From: Lysobacter sp. MMG2
Lineage (GTDB): Bacteria > Pseudomonadota > Gammaproteobacteria > Xanthomonadales > Xanthomonadaceae
Direction: 5' to 3'
Length of the DNA stretch: 64,000 nt
Assembly (NCBI RefSeq): GCF_016735495.2
Contig: NZ_JAERQY020000001.1
Span: 124,001 to 188,000, forward strand
Below are positions 51,585 to 64,000 of the stretch, one piece after another. Numbering within the stretch: position 1 is the first letter of the stretch; every line of letters begins with the position of its first letter. The notes below the pieces were generated by a model. That model searched no databases, had not been told where the DNA came from, and worked only from the letters and a program-made list of their open reading frames with translations. Position numbers and translations under genes: made by a program.

Positions 51585-53786
51585 ATGAAGCACCCTCTCG
51601 CCCTGGCGTTGGCCGTGGCTTTGGCCGCAACCGCCCCCACCTATGCCAAAACCCCCAAGGCAGACACCGCCGTGAGTGCGCAAGCCGCGAACCCGTTCTT
51701 CGCCGATAGCCCGCTGTCCCTGCACTACCCGCAGTTCGACAAGATCAAGGACACCGATTTCGCCCCCGCCTTCGACGCCGGCATGGCCGAGCAGTTGAAG
51801 GAGATCGACGTGATCGCCAACAACACCGCCAAGCCGACCTTCGACAACACCATCATCGCGATGGAGAAGTCCGGCCGCACGCTGAGCCGCGCGACGGCGG
51901 TGTTCTACAACCTGGTCGGCACCGACACCAATCCCGCGCGCGAGAAGCTGCAGGGCGACTACGCGCCGAAGTTCTCCGCGCACCGCGACGCGATCAACCT
52001 CAACGGCAAGCTGTTCGCCCGCGTGAAGGCGCTGTACGACACGCGCGACTCGCTGGGCCTGGACGCGCAGGGCGTGCGCCTGATCGAGCGCTACTACACC
52101 GACTTCGTCCGCGCCGGCGCCAACCTGTCCGACGCCGACAAGACCAAGCTCAAGCAGATCAACTCGCAGCTGGCCGCGCTGGGCACCAAGTTCAGCCAGA
52201 ACGTGCTGGCCGAAGTGAATGCCTCCGCCGTCGTGGTGGACACGAAGGAAGAACTCGACGGCCTGTCCGACGAGCAGATCGCCGCCGCCGCCGAAGCGGC
52301 CAAGGCGCGCAAGCTCGAGGGCAAGTACGTCATCGCCCTGCTCAACACCACCGGCCAGCCGCCGGAGTCCTCGCTGACCAACCGCGCCCTGCGCGAGCGC
52401 ATCCACAAGGCGTCGGTCGCCCGTGGCGCGCGCGGCAACGAGTTCGACAACACCGGCATCGTCGCCCAGGTCACCAAACTGCGCGCCGAGCGCGCGAAGA
52501 TGATGGGCTACCCGAACTACGCCGCCTACGTGCTGGAAGACGAAACCGCCAAGACGCCGCAGGCCGTCAACGCGATGCTCGGCCAGCTCGCCCCGCCGGC
52601 CGTGGCCAACGCCAAGCGCGAAGCCGCCGACCTGCAGGCGATGATCGACGCCGAGCAGAAGGCCAAGGGCCAGCCGACGTTCAAGCTGGAGCCGTGGGAC
52701 TGGTCGTTCTACACCGAGAAGGTTCGCCAGCAGAAGTACAGCTTCGACGAGTCGCAGCTCAAGCCGTACTTCGAGATGAAGAACGTGCTGGAGAACGGCG
52801 TGTTCTTCGCCGCCGGCCAGCTGTACGGCCTGAAGTTCAAGGAGCGCACCGACCTTCCGAAGTACCACCCGGACACCTGGGTGTACGACGTGTTCAACGA
52901 GGACGGTTCGCAGCTGGCGATCTTCATCTTCGACCCGTATGCGCGTGCGTCCAAGCGCGGCGGTGCGTGGATGAACTCCTACGTCGACCAGTCGGGACTG
53001 ATGGGCTTCAAGCCGGTCGTGGCCAACCACCTCAACGTTCCCAAGCCCAGCGACGGCAAGCCGACGCTGCTGACCTGGGATGAAGTGACTACCGCGTTCC
53101 ACGAGTTCGGCCATGCGCTGCACGGCATGTTCTCGAACGTCGAGTACCCCTACTTCAGCGGCACCAGCGTCCCGCGCGACTTCGTCGAGTACCCCTCGCA
53201 GGTCAACGAGATGTGGGCCGACTGGCCGTCGATCCTGGCCAACTACGCCAAGCACTACCAGACCGGCGCGCCGATGCCGAAGGAACTGCTGGACAAGGTG
53301 CTGGCCAGCTCGAAATTCAACCAGGGCTTCGCGACGACCGAGTACCTCGGCGCGGCGATGCTCGACCAGAACTGGCACCAGGCCACCGAAGGCCAGCTGC
53401 CGGCCGCCAACGGCGTGATGGGCTTCGAAGCCACCGCGCTGAAGAAGGACGGCGTGGACTTCTACGCGGTGCCGCCGCGTTACAAGACGCCGTACTTCAG
53501 CCACATCATGGGCGGCTACGCGGCCGGCTACTACGCCTACATCTGGTCGGAAGTGCTCGACGCCAACTCGGTGCAGTGGTTCAAGGAGAACGGCGGCCTG
53601 ACCCGCAAGAACGGCGACCACTTCCGCCAGTCGCTGCTCTCGCAGGGCGGCAGCACGGATGCGCTGCAGCTGTTCCGCAACTTCGCCGGCCACGATCCGA
53701 AGATCGAGCCGCTGCTGGAGAAGCGCGGCCTGACCGCCGCTCCGGCCGCTGCGCAGCCGACGGGCAAGGCGGCTTCGAAGAAGTAA
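51585..53786 (+). CDS. dcp: M3-family dipeptidyl carboxypeptidase, exported
   Basis: The 733-residue zinc metallopeptidase has a signal peptide (cleavage after TYA near residue 21), HEFGH (His506, Glu507, His510) and the third ligand Glu535 in FVEYPSQ. The long helical N-terminal half is typical of thimet-type oligopeptidases. Dcp releases C-terminal dipeptides in the periplasm for peptide uptake. Length and motif spacing are normal. A strong terminator follows. Confidence 0.94.
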   Translation: MKHPLALALAVALAATAPTYAKTPKADTAVSAQAANPFFADSPLSLHYPQFDKIKDTDFAPAFDAGMAEQLKEIDVIANNTAKPTFDNTIIAMEKSGRTLSRATAVFYNLVGTDTNPAREKLQGDYAPKFSAHRDAINLNGKLFARVKALYDTRDSLGLDAQGVRLIERYYTDFVRAGANLSDADKTKLKQINSQLAALGTKFSQNVLAEVNASAVVVDTKEELDGLSDEQIAAAAEAAKARKLEGKYVIALLNTTGQPPESSLTNRALRERIHKASVARGARGNEFDNTGIVAQVTKLRAERAKMMGYPNYAAYVLEDETAKTPQAVNAMLGQLAPPAVANAKREAADLQAMIDAEQKAKGQPTFKLEPWDWSFYTEKVRQQKYSFDESQLKPYFEMKNVLENGVFFAAGQLYGLKFKERTDLPKYHPDTWVYDVFNEDGSQLAIFIFDPYARASKRGGAWMNSYVDQSGLMGFKPVVANHLNVPKPSDGKPTLLTWDEVTTAFHEFGHALHGMFSNVEYPYFSGTSVPRDFVEYPSQVNEMWADWPSILANYAKHYQTGAPMPKELLDKVLASSKFNQGFATTEYLGAAMLDQNWHQATEGQLPAANGVMGFEATALKKDGVDFYAVPPRYKTPYFSHIMGGYAAGYYAYIWSEVLDANSVQWFKENGGLTRKNGDHFRQSLLSQGGSTDALQLFRNFAGHDPKIEPLLEKRGLTAAPAAAQPTGKAASKK

Positions 53787-53815
53787 GCGCTTCGAAGCTC
53801 GCGTGAAACGAAAGG

Positions 53816-53842
53816 CCGCCCGGGAAACCGGGCGGTTTTTTT
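53816..53842 (+). terminator. Intrinsic terminator of dcp
   Basis: CCGCCCGG pairs with CCGGGCGG around GAAA, followed by seven T residues. This is one of the strongest terminators in the window. Confidence 0.92.
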
Positions 53843-53891
53843 ATGGCTGTCGCATCGACCCGCCATTGCCACCTGGCACTGCCACCTGCCG

Positions 53892-54000
53892 CCGTTCGCC
53901 CTGAGCGTAGCGGCGCAGCCGCGAAGTCGAAGTGTGAGCGGGCCGCAGCGCCCAGCCCGTCCATCCTTCGACTTCGCTTCGCTACGCTCAGGACGAACGG
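53892..54000. repeat. Inverted repeat of the CTGAGCGTAGCG family
   Basis: 53892-53912 and 53980-54000 match as inverted copies at 20 of 21 positions. A second pair, CGAAGTCGAAG (53922) with CTTCGACTTCG (53966), lies inside. Confidence 0.8.
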
Positions 54001-54045
54001 TGACAGGCTGGCGTCGTCCCACTCCGGGTCACGGTGGGGCGTTGC

Positions 54046-55362
54046 TCACCTTCCCCGAACCCCATTCACCTCAAGAAAAATCTCCCGCGCGAGCACGCCC
54101 TGATCTGGCTGGTCGATGAAGAACCCCTGCGCGCCGAGCCCATACAACTGCAACGCTTCGGCAACGACCGACTGCGGCACGCCACCCGGCGTCTGCGCGA
54201 GGTAGGTTTCCTCCGCGCGCAAGGTATACGGATGCACCTGCAGCCCTGCCTTCAACGCCCAGCCCAGCATCGGATGGACGATCCCCGTGCCCTGCCCCGT
54301 CAGTTCCGCCTTGCCGTCGCCGTCGGCGTCCACCGGCGCGGCCAACGTCGTGCGCGGCAACAGACTGCCCTTCCACGGGCCGACGCCGCTGGCGTAGTTC
54401 GCCTTCATCCATGCGAGCACGGCTTCGTTCGCGAACGCACCGTAACGCGTGGCGGCATTCAATCCGCCCGGCACCTGCTGCGCGAGGCCGCCGTAGAGCG
54501 CCGCGAGATCGGCGCCGTGGGCCACGTTGTAAGCCACGTCGTAGGGCGTTGCACTGACGAAGTCGTCGTAGAGCTGCACCAGCGGCAGGTCGATGCCCGC
54601 CGCCGGCATCAGTTTCGTCTTCAGCTCGATCAGGTTCTCGAACTCGAAGCTCTGCACGTAGATGCGACGCGGGTCGGTGAAGCCTTCGGCGACCAGCGTC
54701 TCCACCAGCTTCGCGCCGAGCGAGGTGTGGATCGGCGTGCCGTCCAGACGCCGACCTTCACGCGCGAAGTACGTTGGATGCTTGGTTTCCGGATAGATGC
54801 CGATGCGACGTCCGTTGCGGCTTTCGCGCTTCACCAATGCGATGACTTCGGCCAGTGTGGGAATCGCATACAGCCCGTCGAAGCGCGTGTTGCCCGGGCG
54901 TATCGCCGGGATCCGCTCCTTCGCACGCAGCGTCTTCAGCTCGGCGAGCGTGAAGTCCTCGGTGAACCAGCCGGTCATCGTCACGCCGTCGATGGTCTTG
55001 GTCGCGCGGCGATTGGCGAACTGCGGATGCGAGGCGACGTCGGTGGTGCCGGAGATTTCGTTCTCGTGACGCGCCACCAGCACGCCGTCCTTCGTGGCGA
55101 CCAGATCGGGCTCGATGAAATCCGCACCCTGGCGGATCGCCAGGCGATAGGCCTCCAGCGTGTGTTCGGGCCGGTAGCCGCTGGCGCCGCGGTGGGCGAT
55201 GACGATCAAGCCCTGGCGGCCGGGTGGGTCCGACGGACGGTGGCGGTCATGGGTCATCGCCGCATCATCGGCGAAAGCGGTGGGCGTGGCGATGCAGCAG
55301 GCAAACAAGGTGACGGTGACGGCGGCGACACGGGCCAGGCGCCCGGACAACAACGTATGCAT
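54046..55362 (-). CDS. glpQ: Glycerophosphodiester phosphodiesterase, exported
   Basis: The 438-residue protein has a signal peptide (cleavage after AFA near residue 31). The GDPD catalytic core shows HRGASGYRPEHT (His57, Arg58), metal ligands Glu84 and Asp86 in FIEPDLV, and His99. It hydrolyses glycerophosphodiesters to glycerol 3-phosphate in the periplasm. ATG 55362 has AAGGAG 6 bases upstream. The C-terminal part (KAELTG, VNGVRGR) is slightly longer than in E. coli GlpQ. Confidence 0.92.
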   Translation of the reverse strand: MHTLLSGRLARVAAVTVTLFACCIATPTAFADDAAMTHDRHRPSDPPGRQGLIVIAHRGASGYRPEHTLEAYRLAIRQGADFIEPDLVATKDGVLVARHENEISGTTDVASHPQFANRRATKTIDGVTMTGWFTEDFTLAELKTLRAKERIPAIRPGNTRFDGLYAIPTLAEVIALVKRESRNGRRIGIYPETKHPTYFAREGRRLDGTPIHTSLGAKLVETLVAEGFTDPRRIYVQSFEFENLIELKTKLMPAAGIDLPLVQLYDDFVSATPYDVAYNVAHGADLAALYGGLAQQVPGGLNAATRYGAFANEAVLAWMKANYASGVGPWKGSLLPRTTLAAPVDADGDGKAELTGQGTGIVHPMLGWALKAGLQVHPYTLRAEETYLAQTPGGVPQSVVAEALQLYGLGAQGFFIDQPDQGVLAREIFLEVNGVRGR

Positions 55363-55744
55363 GGTGCGCTCCTTGCGTTCAGGGGACGCCGGCTCCCCCG
55401 TGCAACCGGCCGCGTCATGCTCGTCGTTCAAGATTGCGTGACGTTGACGGTGGTGCGTCAGGCGAATGGTCTTGCATCGGCGCGGCAAAGTGCGTGACGA
55501 CGTCGCTACTTCCCGCCCGCCAAGCACAGCGGACATTCTCGCGAAGGCGGGAATCCAACGGTCGGGCGCGTCACGTCCTTCGAAGGCCGTGCAGGCTCGC
55601 ATGCATGGATCCCCGCCTTCGCGGGGATGACGGCATTGGGGCGGATGACGAGATGGCCTGGGTCCCGGCCTTCGCCGGAATGACGGGCTGTTGCCAGAAC
55701 GAGGGACTGCTCCCCAGCTGTCGGCCCGGAACCTGCGCGCCAGC
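55363..55744. other. Intergenic region with several GTCATYCC repeats
   Basis: This 382-base gap between glpQ and lhr contains three repeat units (55532-55557, 55605-55633, 55654-55686) in both orientations. No gene was found. Confidence 0.8.
55532..55686. repeat. Cluster of three GTCATYCC repeat units
   Basis: Copies start at 55532 (degenerate), 55605 and 55654. The last two are in the same orientation, with GGATCCCC and GGGTCCCGG cores, and form partial inverted pairs with the first. Confidence 0.75.
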
Positions 55745-60268
<4,524 letters not shown>

Positions 60269-60462
60269 CGGAGGATGGTGATGGGGCGGTGTCTCATTCC
60301 GTGAGACGAGGATGGGGCACGTCGCGCGCGTTTATCGCGACTGTTCATTGGGGAACGCAAAACGGGGGTCTTGTCCCTCTTCCGCAGGCGCCGGGGCCGC
60401 CTTCGTTCATCTTGCCGCAGCCCCTTGCGACGCGGCATTCGGTGCATACCTAAGATGGGGTC

Positions 60463-61314
60463 ATGTCCGCCCTCGCCAACTCCCCTGCCCCTGCCCCGTC
60501 CCCGGCCGCCGAGCGCCTGCGCGCCTGGCTGGCGCCGTTCCGACGCGTGTTCGTGCTCACCGGCGCCGGTTGCAGCACCCGTTCCGGCATTCCCGATTAC
60601 CGCGATGCCGACGGCCAGTGGAAGCGCACGCCGCCCGTCACCTACCAGGCCTTCACCGGCGATGCGCGCGTGAACGCGCGTTACTGGGCGCGCAGCTTCA
60701 TCGGCTGGCCGCGCATCGACGAAGCGCAACCGAACGCGGTGCACCACGCCTTGGCCGATTGGGGTGCGCGCGGCGGCATCTCCGCGCTGCTCACGCAGAA
60801 CGTCGACGGCCTGCACCAGCGCGCCGGCAGCCAAGGCGTGATCGACCTGCACGGCCGGCTGGACGGCGTGGTCTGCCTGTCGTGCCGCTCGCATTCCGCG
60901 CGCGCCGACCTGCAAACGCGGCTGGCCGATGCGAACCCCGACTGGGCCGGGCTGGAAGCCACCACGGCGCCCGACGGCGACGCGGACCTGGACGGCCTGG
61001 ACTTCACCCGCTTCCACGTGCCGGCCTGCGAAATTTGCGGCGGCATGCTGAAACCGGACGTCGTGTTCTTTGGTGAAAACGTGCCGCGCGAACGCGCCGT
61101 GCAGGCCGGCGATGCCTTGAAGGCTTCCGACGCGATGCTGGTCGTGGGTTCGTCGCTGATGGTGTATTCGGGCTTCCGCTTCGCGCGGATGGCGGCGGAA
61201 GCGGGAATCCCGCTGGCGATCCTCAATCGCGGGCGCACGCGGGCGGATGAGCTGGCTGCGTTGAAGGTCGAGGACGAGGCCGGCGCGGCGCTTGCTGCGG
61301 CGCTGGGCGGTTGA
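60463..61314 (+). CDS. Sirtuin (SIR2-family NAD-dependent deacylase)
   Basis: The 283-residue enzyme has GAGCSTRSGIPDYR (34-47) for NAD binding, TQNVDGLH (111-118), catalytic His130 in DLHGRL and zinc cysteines 138, 141, 189 and 192. It removes acyl groups from lysines, with NAD. The insert between the two Cys pairs is longer than in CobB and resembles class II (SIRT4-like) forms, which prefer other acyl groups or ADP-ribosylate. It stands alone between lhr and the permease. Confidence 0.92.
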   Translation: MSALANSPAPAPSPAAERLRAWLAPFRRVFVLTGAGCSTRSGIPDYRDADGQWKRTPPVTYQAFTGDARVNARYWARSFIGWPRIDEAQPNAVHHALADWGARGGISALLTQNVDGLHQRAGSQGVIDLHGRLDGVVCLSCRSHSARADLQTRLADANPDWAGLEATTAPDGDADLDGLDFTRFHVPACEICGGMLKPDVVFFGENVPRERAVQAGDALKASDAMLVVGSSLMVYSGFRFARMAAEAGIPLAILNRGRTRADELAALKVEDEAGAALAAALGG

Positions 61315-61340
61315 GGCAGCGGCGCGCCGGTACCAATACC

Positions 61341-61366
61341 GTCATTCCCGCCTTCGCGGGAATGAC
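61341..61366. repeat. Short perfect GTCATTCCCGC palindrome
   Basis: GTCATTCCCGC pairs with GCGGGAATGAC around CTTC. This is the minimal form of the GTCATYCC repeat family. Confidence 0.8.
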
Positions 61367-61431
61367 GACTGAAAGCGTGATGGCTGGACGGGCGATTCAA
61401 ACGCTGGAAGGGCGAAAGTGCATGGCCCAAA

Positions 61432-61459
61432 AAACGAAAGGCGCCACCCGGCGCCTTTC
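61432..61459 (-). terminator. Terminator of the amino-acid permease
   Basis: GAAAGGCGCC (61436-61445) pairs with GGCGCCTTTC (61450-61459). On the minus strand it is followed by GTTTTTT. Confidence 0.85.
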
Positions 61460-61482
61460 GCAATTCAAGCGTGGACGAAAGA

Positions 61483-62922
61483 TCAGGCTTCCTGTCCCTT
61501 CGCCAGCAGGCTCGCGCGGCGGCTGTAGGCCAGGTACACCACCACGCCCACGACGTTCCACGCCAGGAACCACAGTTGCGTCTTGTGCGGCAGGCTCCAG
61601 AACAGATACAGGCAGCCCAGGATCGCCAGCGGCCCCACTACCCACGCCATCGGCGTGCGGAACGTGCGCGGACGGTTCGGATCGCGCACGCGCAGCACGA
61701 GCAGGCACACCGCGACCGCGATGAAGGCCACCAGCGTGCCGGCGTTGGCCAGCGCGGCGATCTCGTCCAGACGTGCCACGCCCGCCAGCGCCGCGACCAG
61801 CACGGCGGTGAACACGGTGATGGCGACCGGCGTGCCGGTGCGCGGGTTCACCTTCGACAGGCTGCGCGGCAGCAGGCCGTCGCGCGACATCACGAAGAAG
61901 ATGCGGCTCTGGCCGTAGAAGAACGCCAGCAGCACGGTCGGCAACGCGATCACCGCGACGATACCGATCACCAGCGCCGCGGTGCCGTGGCCGAGCTCGC
62001 GCATGATCAGCGCCAGCGGTTCGGCGCTCTTGCTGAAGACGCTGAAGCTCATCGCGCCCACGGCAGCCAGCGCGACCAGCACGTAGATGATCGTGCAGCC
62101 GATCATCGAGCCGATGATGCCGATGGACAGGTCGCGGCCGGGGTTCTTGGTTTCCTCGGCGGCGGTGGAGATCGCGTCGAATCCGTAGAAGGCGAAGAAG
62201 ATGATGGCCGCCGCCGCCATCACACCGCGCTCCATGCCGTCGGCGCCGGTGGACTTGGAGAAGCCATACGGCATGAACGGCTGCAGGTTGCTGCTGTCGA
62301 ACGCCGGCAGCGCCACGGCGATGAACACGCCCAGCGCGATCAGCTTGAACACCACCAGGAATGCGTTGAGCGTGGCGCTCTCGCGCGTACCGGCGATAAG
62401 CATGCCGGCGACGAGGAAGGTGATGACGATGGCCGGCAGGTTGATCACGCCGCCCGCGTGCGGCCCGGCGGCCAGTGCCGCGGGCAGGGTCACGTCCCAG
62501 CCTGTGTTTTGCGATACCCATTGCAGGAAGCCGGCAAAGTAGCCCGACCAGCCCACCGCCACGGTGCTCACCACCAGCGAGTACTCCAGGATGAGGCTCC
62601 AGCCGACGACCCAGGCGATGGCTTCGCCCAGCACCGTGTAGCTGTAGGTGTAGGCGCTGCCGGCCGCCGGCATCATCGTCGACATCTCGGCGTAGGCCAG
62701 CGCGGCGCAGGCGCAGACCATGCCGGCGACGATGAAGGACAGCAGCACGGCCGGGCCCGCCTTGTCCGCGCCCACGCCGATCAGCGTGTAGATGCCCGTG
62801 CCGACGATGGCGCCGATGCCCAGCGCGACCAGGTGCGGCCACCCCAGGGTGGGCACCAGCCGCCGCCCTTCCTCATGGACGGTGACCTTGTCGATGTCCT
62901 TGCGCCGGAGCCATGACTGCAT
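61483..62922 (-). CDS. Amino-acid permease (APC family, cationic amino-acid transporter type)
   Basis: The 479-residue protein has about 12 membrane segments. The APC strings include GIGAIVGTGIYTL (near residue 33), SAYTYSYTVLGE, FFAFYGFDAISTAAEE and a C-terminal pair of segments. This is similar to bacterial YfnA-like and animal CAT transporters that import amino acids, and the sodium or proton coupling is unknown. ATG 62922 (MQSWLRRKDID) is chosen because the upstream frame lacks family features. It is divergent from the MFS gene at 63279. Confidence 0.9.
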   Translation of the reverse strand: MQSWLRRKDIDKVTVHEEGRRLVPTLGWPHLVALGIGAIVGTGIYTLIGVGADKAGPAVLLSFIVAGMVCACAALAYAEMSTMMPAAGSAYTYSYTVLGEAIAWVVGWSLILEYSLVVSTVAVGWSGYFAGFLQWVSQNTGWDVTLPAALAAGPHAGGVINLPAIVITFLVAGMLIAGTRESATLNAFLVVFKLIALGVFIAVALPAFDSSNLQPFMPYGFSKSTGADGMERGVMAAAAIIFFAFYGFDAISTAAEETKNPGRDLSIGIIGSMIGCTIIYVLVALAAVGAMSFSVFSKSAEPLALIMRELGHGTAALVIGIVAVIALPTVLLAFFYGQSRIFFVMSRDGLLPRSLSKVNPRTGTPVAITVFTAVLVAALAGVARLDEIAALANAGTLVAFIAVAVCLLVLRVRDPNRPRTFRTPMAWVVGPLAILGCLYLFWSLPHKTQLWFLAWNVVGVVVYLAYSRRASLLAKGQEA

Positions 62923-63278
62923 GGAAGTACCTCGTGTGGAGCGGCTGGGAAGGCGCACATACTGAGCCATCGCACGGTCGGATGCGATGTGCGGTGCAGC
63001 TTGCGCGGGAACCGCCCGATGGTGCACGGCACGCCTCGGGCGCGCCGGCGCCGCGAAACGCTCGCAGTTGGAGCCCCGCTCCCGTTCGGGAGAGAGGGGG
63101 TGGGGTTAGGGGCGACGTTGCGGCAAGGTCCCTGCCCTCATCCGCCTGCCGGAGAGGGTGCACGAGCCCTCTCCCGCGAGCGGGAGAGGGGTTGGGGTGA
63201 GGGCCGACGTTGCGGCAACGTCCGCACTCTCACGCGCGCCCTCATAATCCGCGTTCCCACGCCGCAGGCCGCTCGTTT
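62923..63278. other. Intergenic region with CCCTCTCCC repeats
   Basis: The 356-base gap between the divergent permease and MFS genes is filled largely by repeat units (63073-63218). A CATAAT at 63244-63249 could be the minus-10 of the MFS gene. I see no other feature. Confidence 0.75.
63073..63218. repeat. Repeats with CCCTCTCCC hairpin and GACGTTGCGGCAA ends
   Basis: CCCTCTCCCG (63167-63176) pairs with CGGGAGAGGG (63181-63190). A diverged GGGAGAGAGGGGGTGGGG unit at about 63088 is followed by the same GACGTTGCGGCAA tail, giving two tandem units. Confidence 0.8.
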
Positions 63279-64000
63279 GTCCCCCGCCGATTTCCGCCGC
63301 TACGCGCTGTTCTATCTGGGCTACTACGGCGCGTTGGGCGCCTACACGCCCTACATCGGCCGCTGGGTCGCGGCCAACGGTCACGGCGGCTACGTTGTGG
63401 GCGCGATGCTGGCGCTGTGGTACGGCGGGCGCATCGTCGCGCCGCCGACCTGGGCGCGCATGAGCGCGCGCAGCGCCACGCCGGGCCATTGGCTGGTCGC
63501 CGGCTGCGCGCTCGCGCTGCTGGGCTTCGCGGCGTTCGCCGGCTTCGACCATGGCGTGATGCTGTTCGTGGCGATGGCGTGGTTCGGCGTGTTCTTCAAC
63601 GCGGTGATGCCGCAGTTCGAGGCGATGACGCTCTCCGCGCTGGGCGCGCGCAACCACGACTACGGCCGCATCCGCATGTGGGGCTCGATCGGCTTCCTCG
63701 TGGTCGCCGGCACCTACGGCTGGCTGCTCGATCGCCTGGGCAACGACGCCTTCGTCTGGCTCACCCTGCCCTGGCTGGCGCTCACGGTCGCGGCGGCCTG
63801 GCTGCACCGGGAAGATCGCCCGGTCCCGCAACCGGCCGCGGAAACCACCGTGCGCGGCGAACTGTGGCGCCGCCCCGGCGTGCGCCACCTGCTGGTGACG
63901 GCGCTGCTGATGCAGCTGGGCTTCGGGCCGTTCTACGTGTTCTACACCCTGCACCTGCAGGCCCACGGCCACGACGGCTTCGCGGTCGGCGTGCTGTGGG
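63279..64000 (+). CDS. Partial MFS transporter (HcaT / MFS_1-like)
   Basis: The open frame runs from TTG 63279 (LSPADFRRYALFYLGYYG) off the right edge with 240 codons. It has several membrane segments (near 10-28, 45-62, 78-95, 98-115, 138-152 and 165-180). LFYLGYYGALGAYTPYIGRW and RMWGSIGFLVVAGTYG match the MFS_1-like/HcaT group (phenylpropionate or sugar-type permeases). TTG is used because no ATG or GTG starts the family N-terminus; GCAGG lies 8 bases upstream. The substrate is unknown. Confidence 0.8.

Noticed and set aside
63073-63218. Repeats considered as a CRISPR array
   Set aside because: Only two units, internally palindromic and with no equal-length unique spacers; there are no cas genes.

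Overview
The window looks like the chromosome of a high-GC gammaproteobacterium of the Xanthomonadaceae, most likely Lysobacter or a close relative. This is an inference from several things: the cmk-rpsA-ihfB-lapA-lapB block, an rpsF-rpsR-rplI-dnaB block, the agmatine deiminase/N-carbamoylputrescine amidase pair, many long high-GC genes with large antisense reading frames, and abundant palindromic intergenic repeats. I see no tRNA, rRNA, CRISPR array, prophage or insertion sequence.

Layout. 1-6340 (minus): cmk, rpsA, ihfB, lapA, lapB, a WecA/WbpL-type sugar-phosphate transferase and the start of a WbpM-type dehydratase. This is the edge of a surface-polysaccharide locus. 6500-10800 (plus): rpmJ-type L36, a small exported protein, aguA, aguB, an NmrA-like reductase and an acetyltransferase. 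10766-14170 (plus): a frameshifted lipoprotein gene, a TetR regulator with its alpha/beta hydrolase and two matching operator-like sites, and a TraB-family membrane protein. 14250-22004 (minus): one periplasmic adaptor and two different RND pumps. 22300-23140 (plus): two single-haem cytochromes c. 23270-30590 (minus): OmpA-like lipoprotein, wax ester synthase-like acyltransferase, photolyase, alanine racemase, a glycine-zipper protein, a KTSC protein and dnaB. 30800-34530 (minus): an unknown small protein, rplI, rpsR, rpsF and a DUF885 metallohydrolase. 34670-40440 (plus): exonuclease III, BON protein, ABC exporter, sugar dehydrogenase and an NTF2-like protein. 40500-46220: DUF488 protein, fpr, then a minus-strand set of a glutathione peroxidase, a STAS-like protein and a large orphan membrane protein. 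46500-55360: TonB-dependent receptor, amidohydrolase, M3 peptidase and glycerophosphodiester phosphodiesterase. 55745-64000: lhr helicase, sirtuin, amino-acid permease and the start of an MFS transporter.

The best candidates for undescribed biology are five. The first is the 1,071-residue orphan at 41992-45207, which has a periplasmic binding protein-like region followed by about eight membrane segments, next to a STAS-like protein. The second is the adaptor plus two-RND set, in which one pump keeps and the other lacks the classical proton-relay residues. The third is the pair of matching operator-like sites around the TetR/hydrolase unit. The fourth is a pair of DnaA-box-like sequences one helical turn apart upstream of dnaB. 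The fifth is a set of very long, sometimes nested, intergenic palindromes belonging to several dispersed repeat families.
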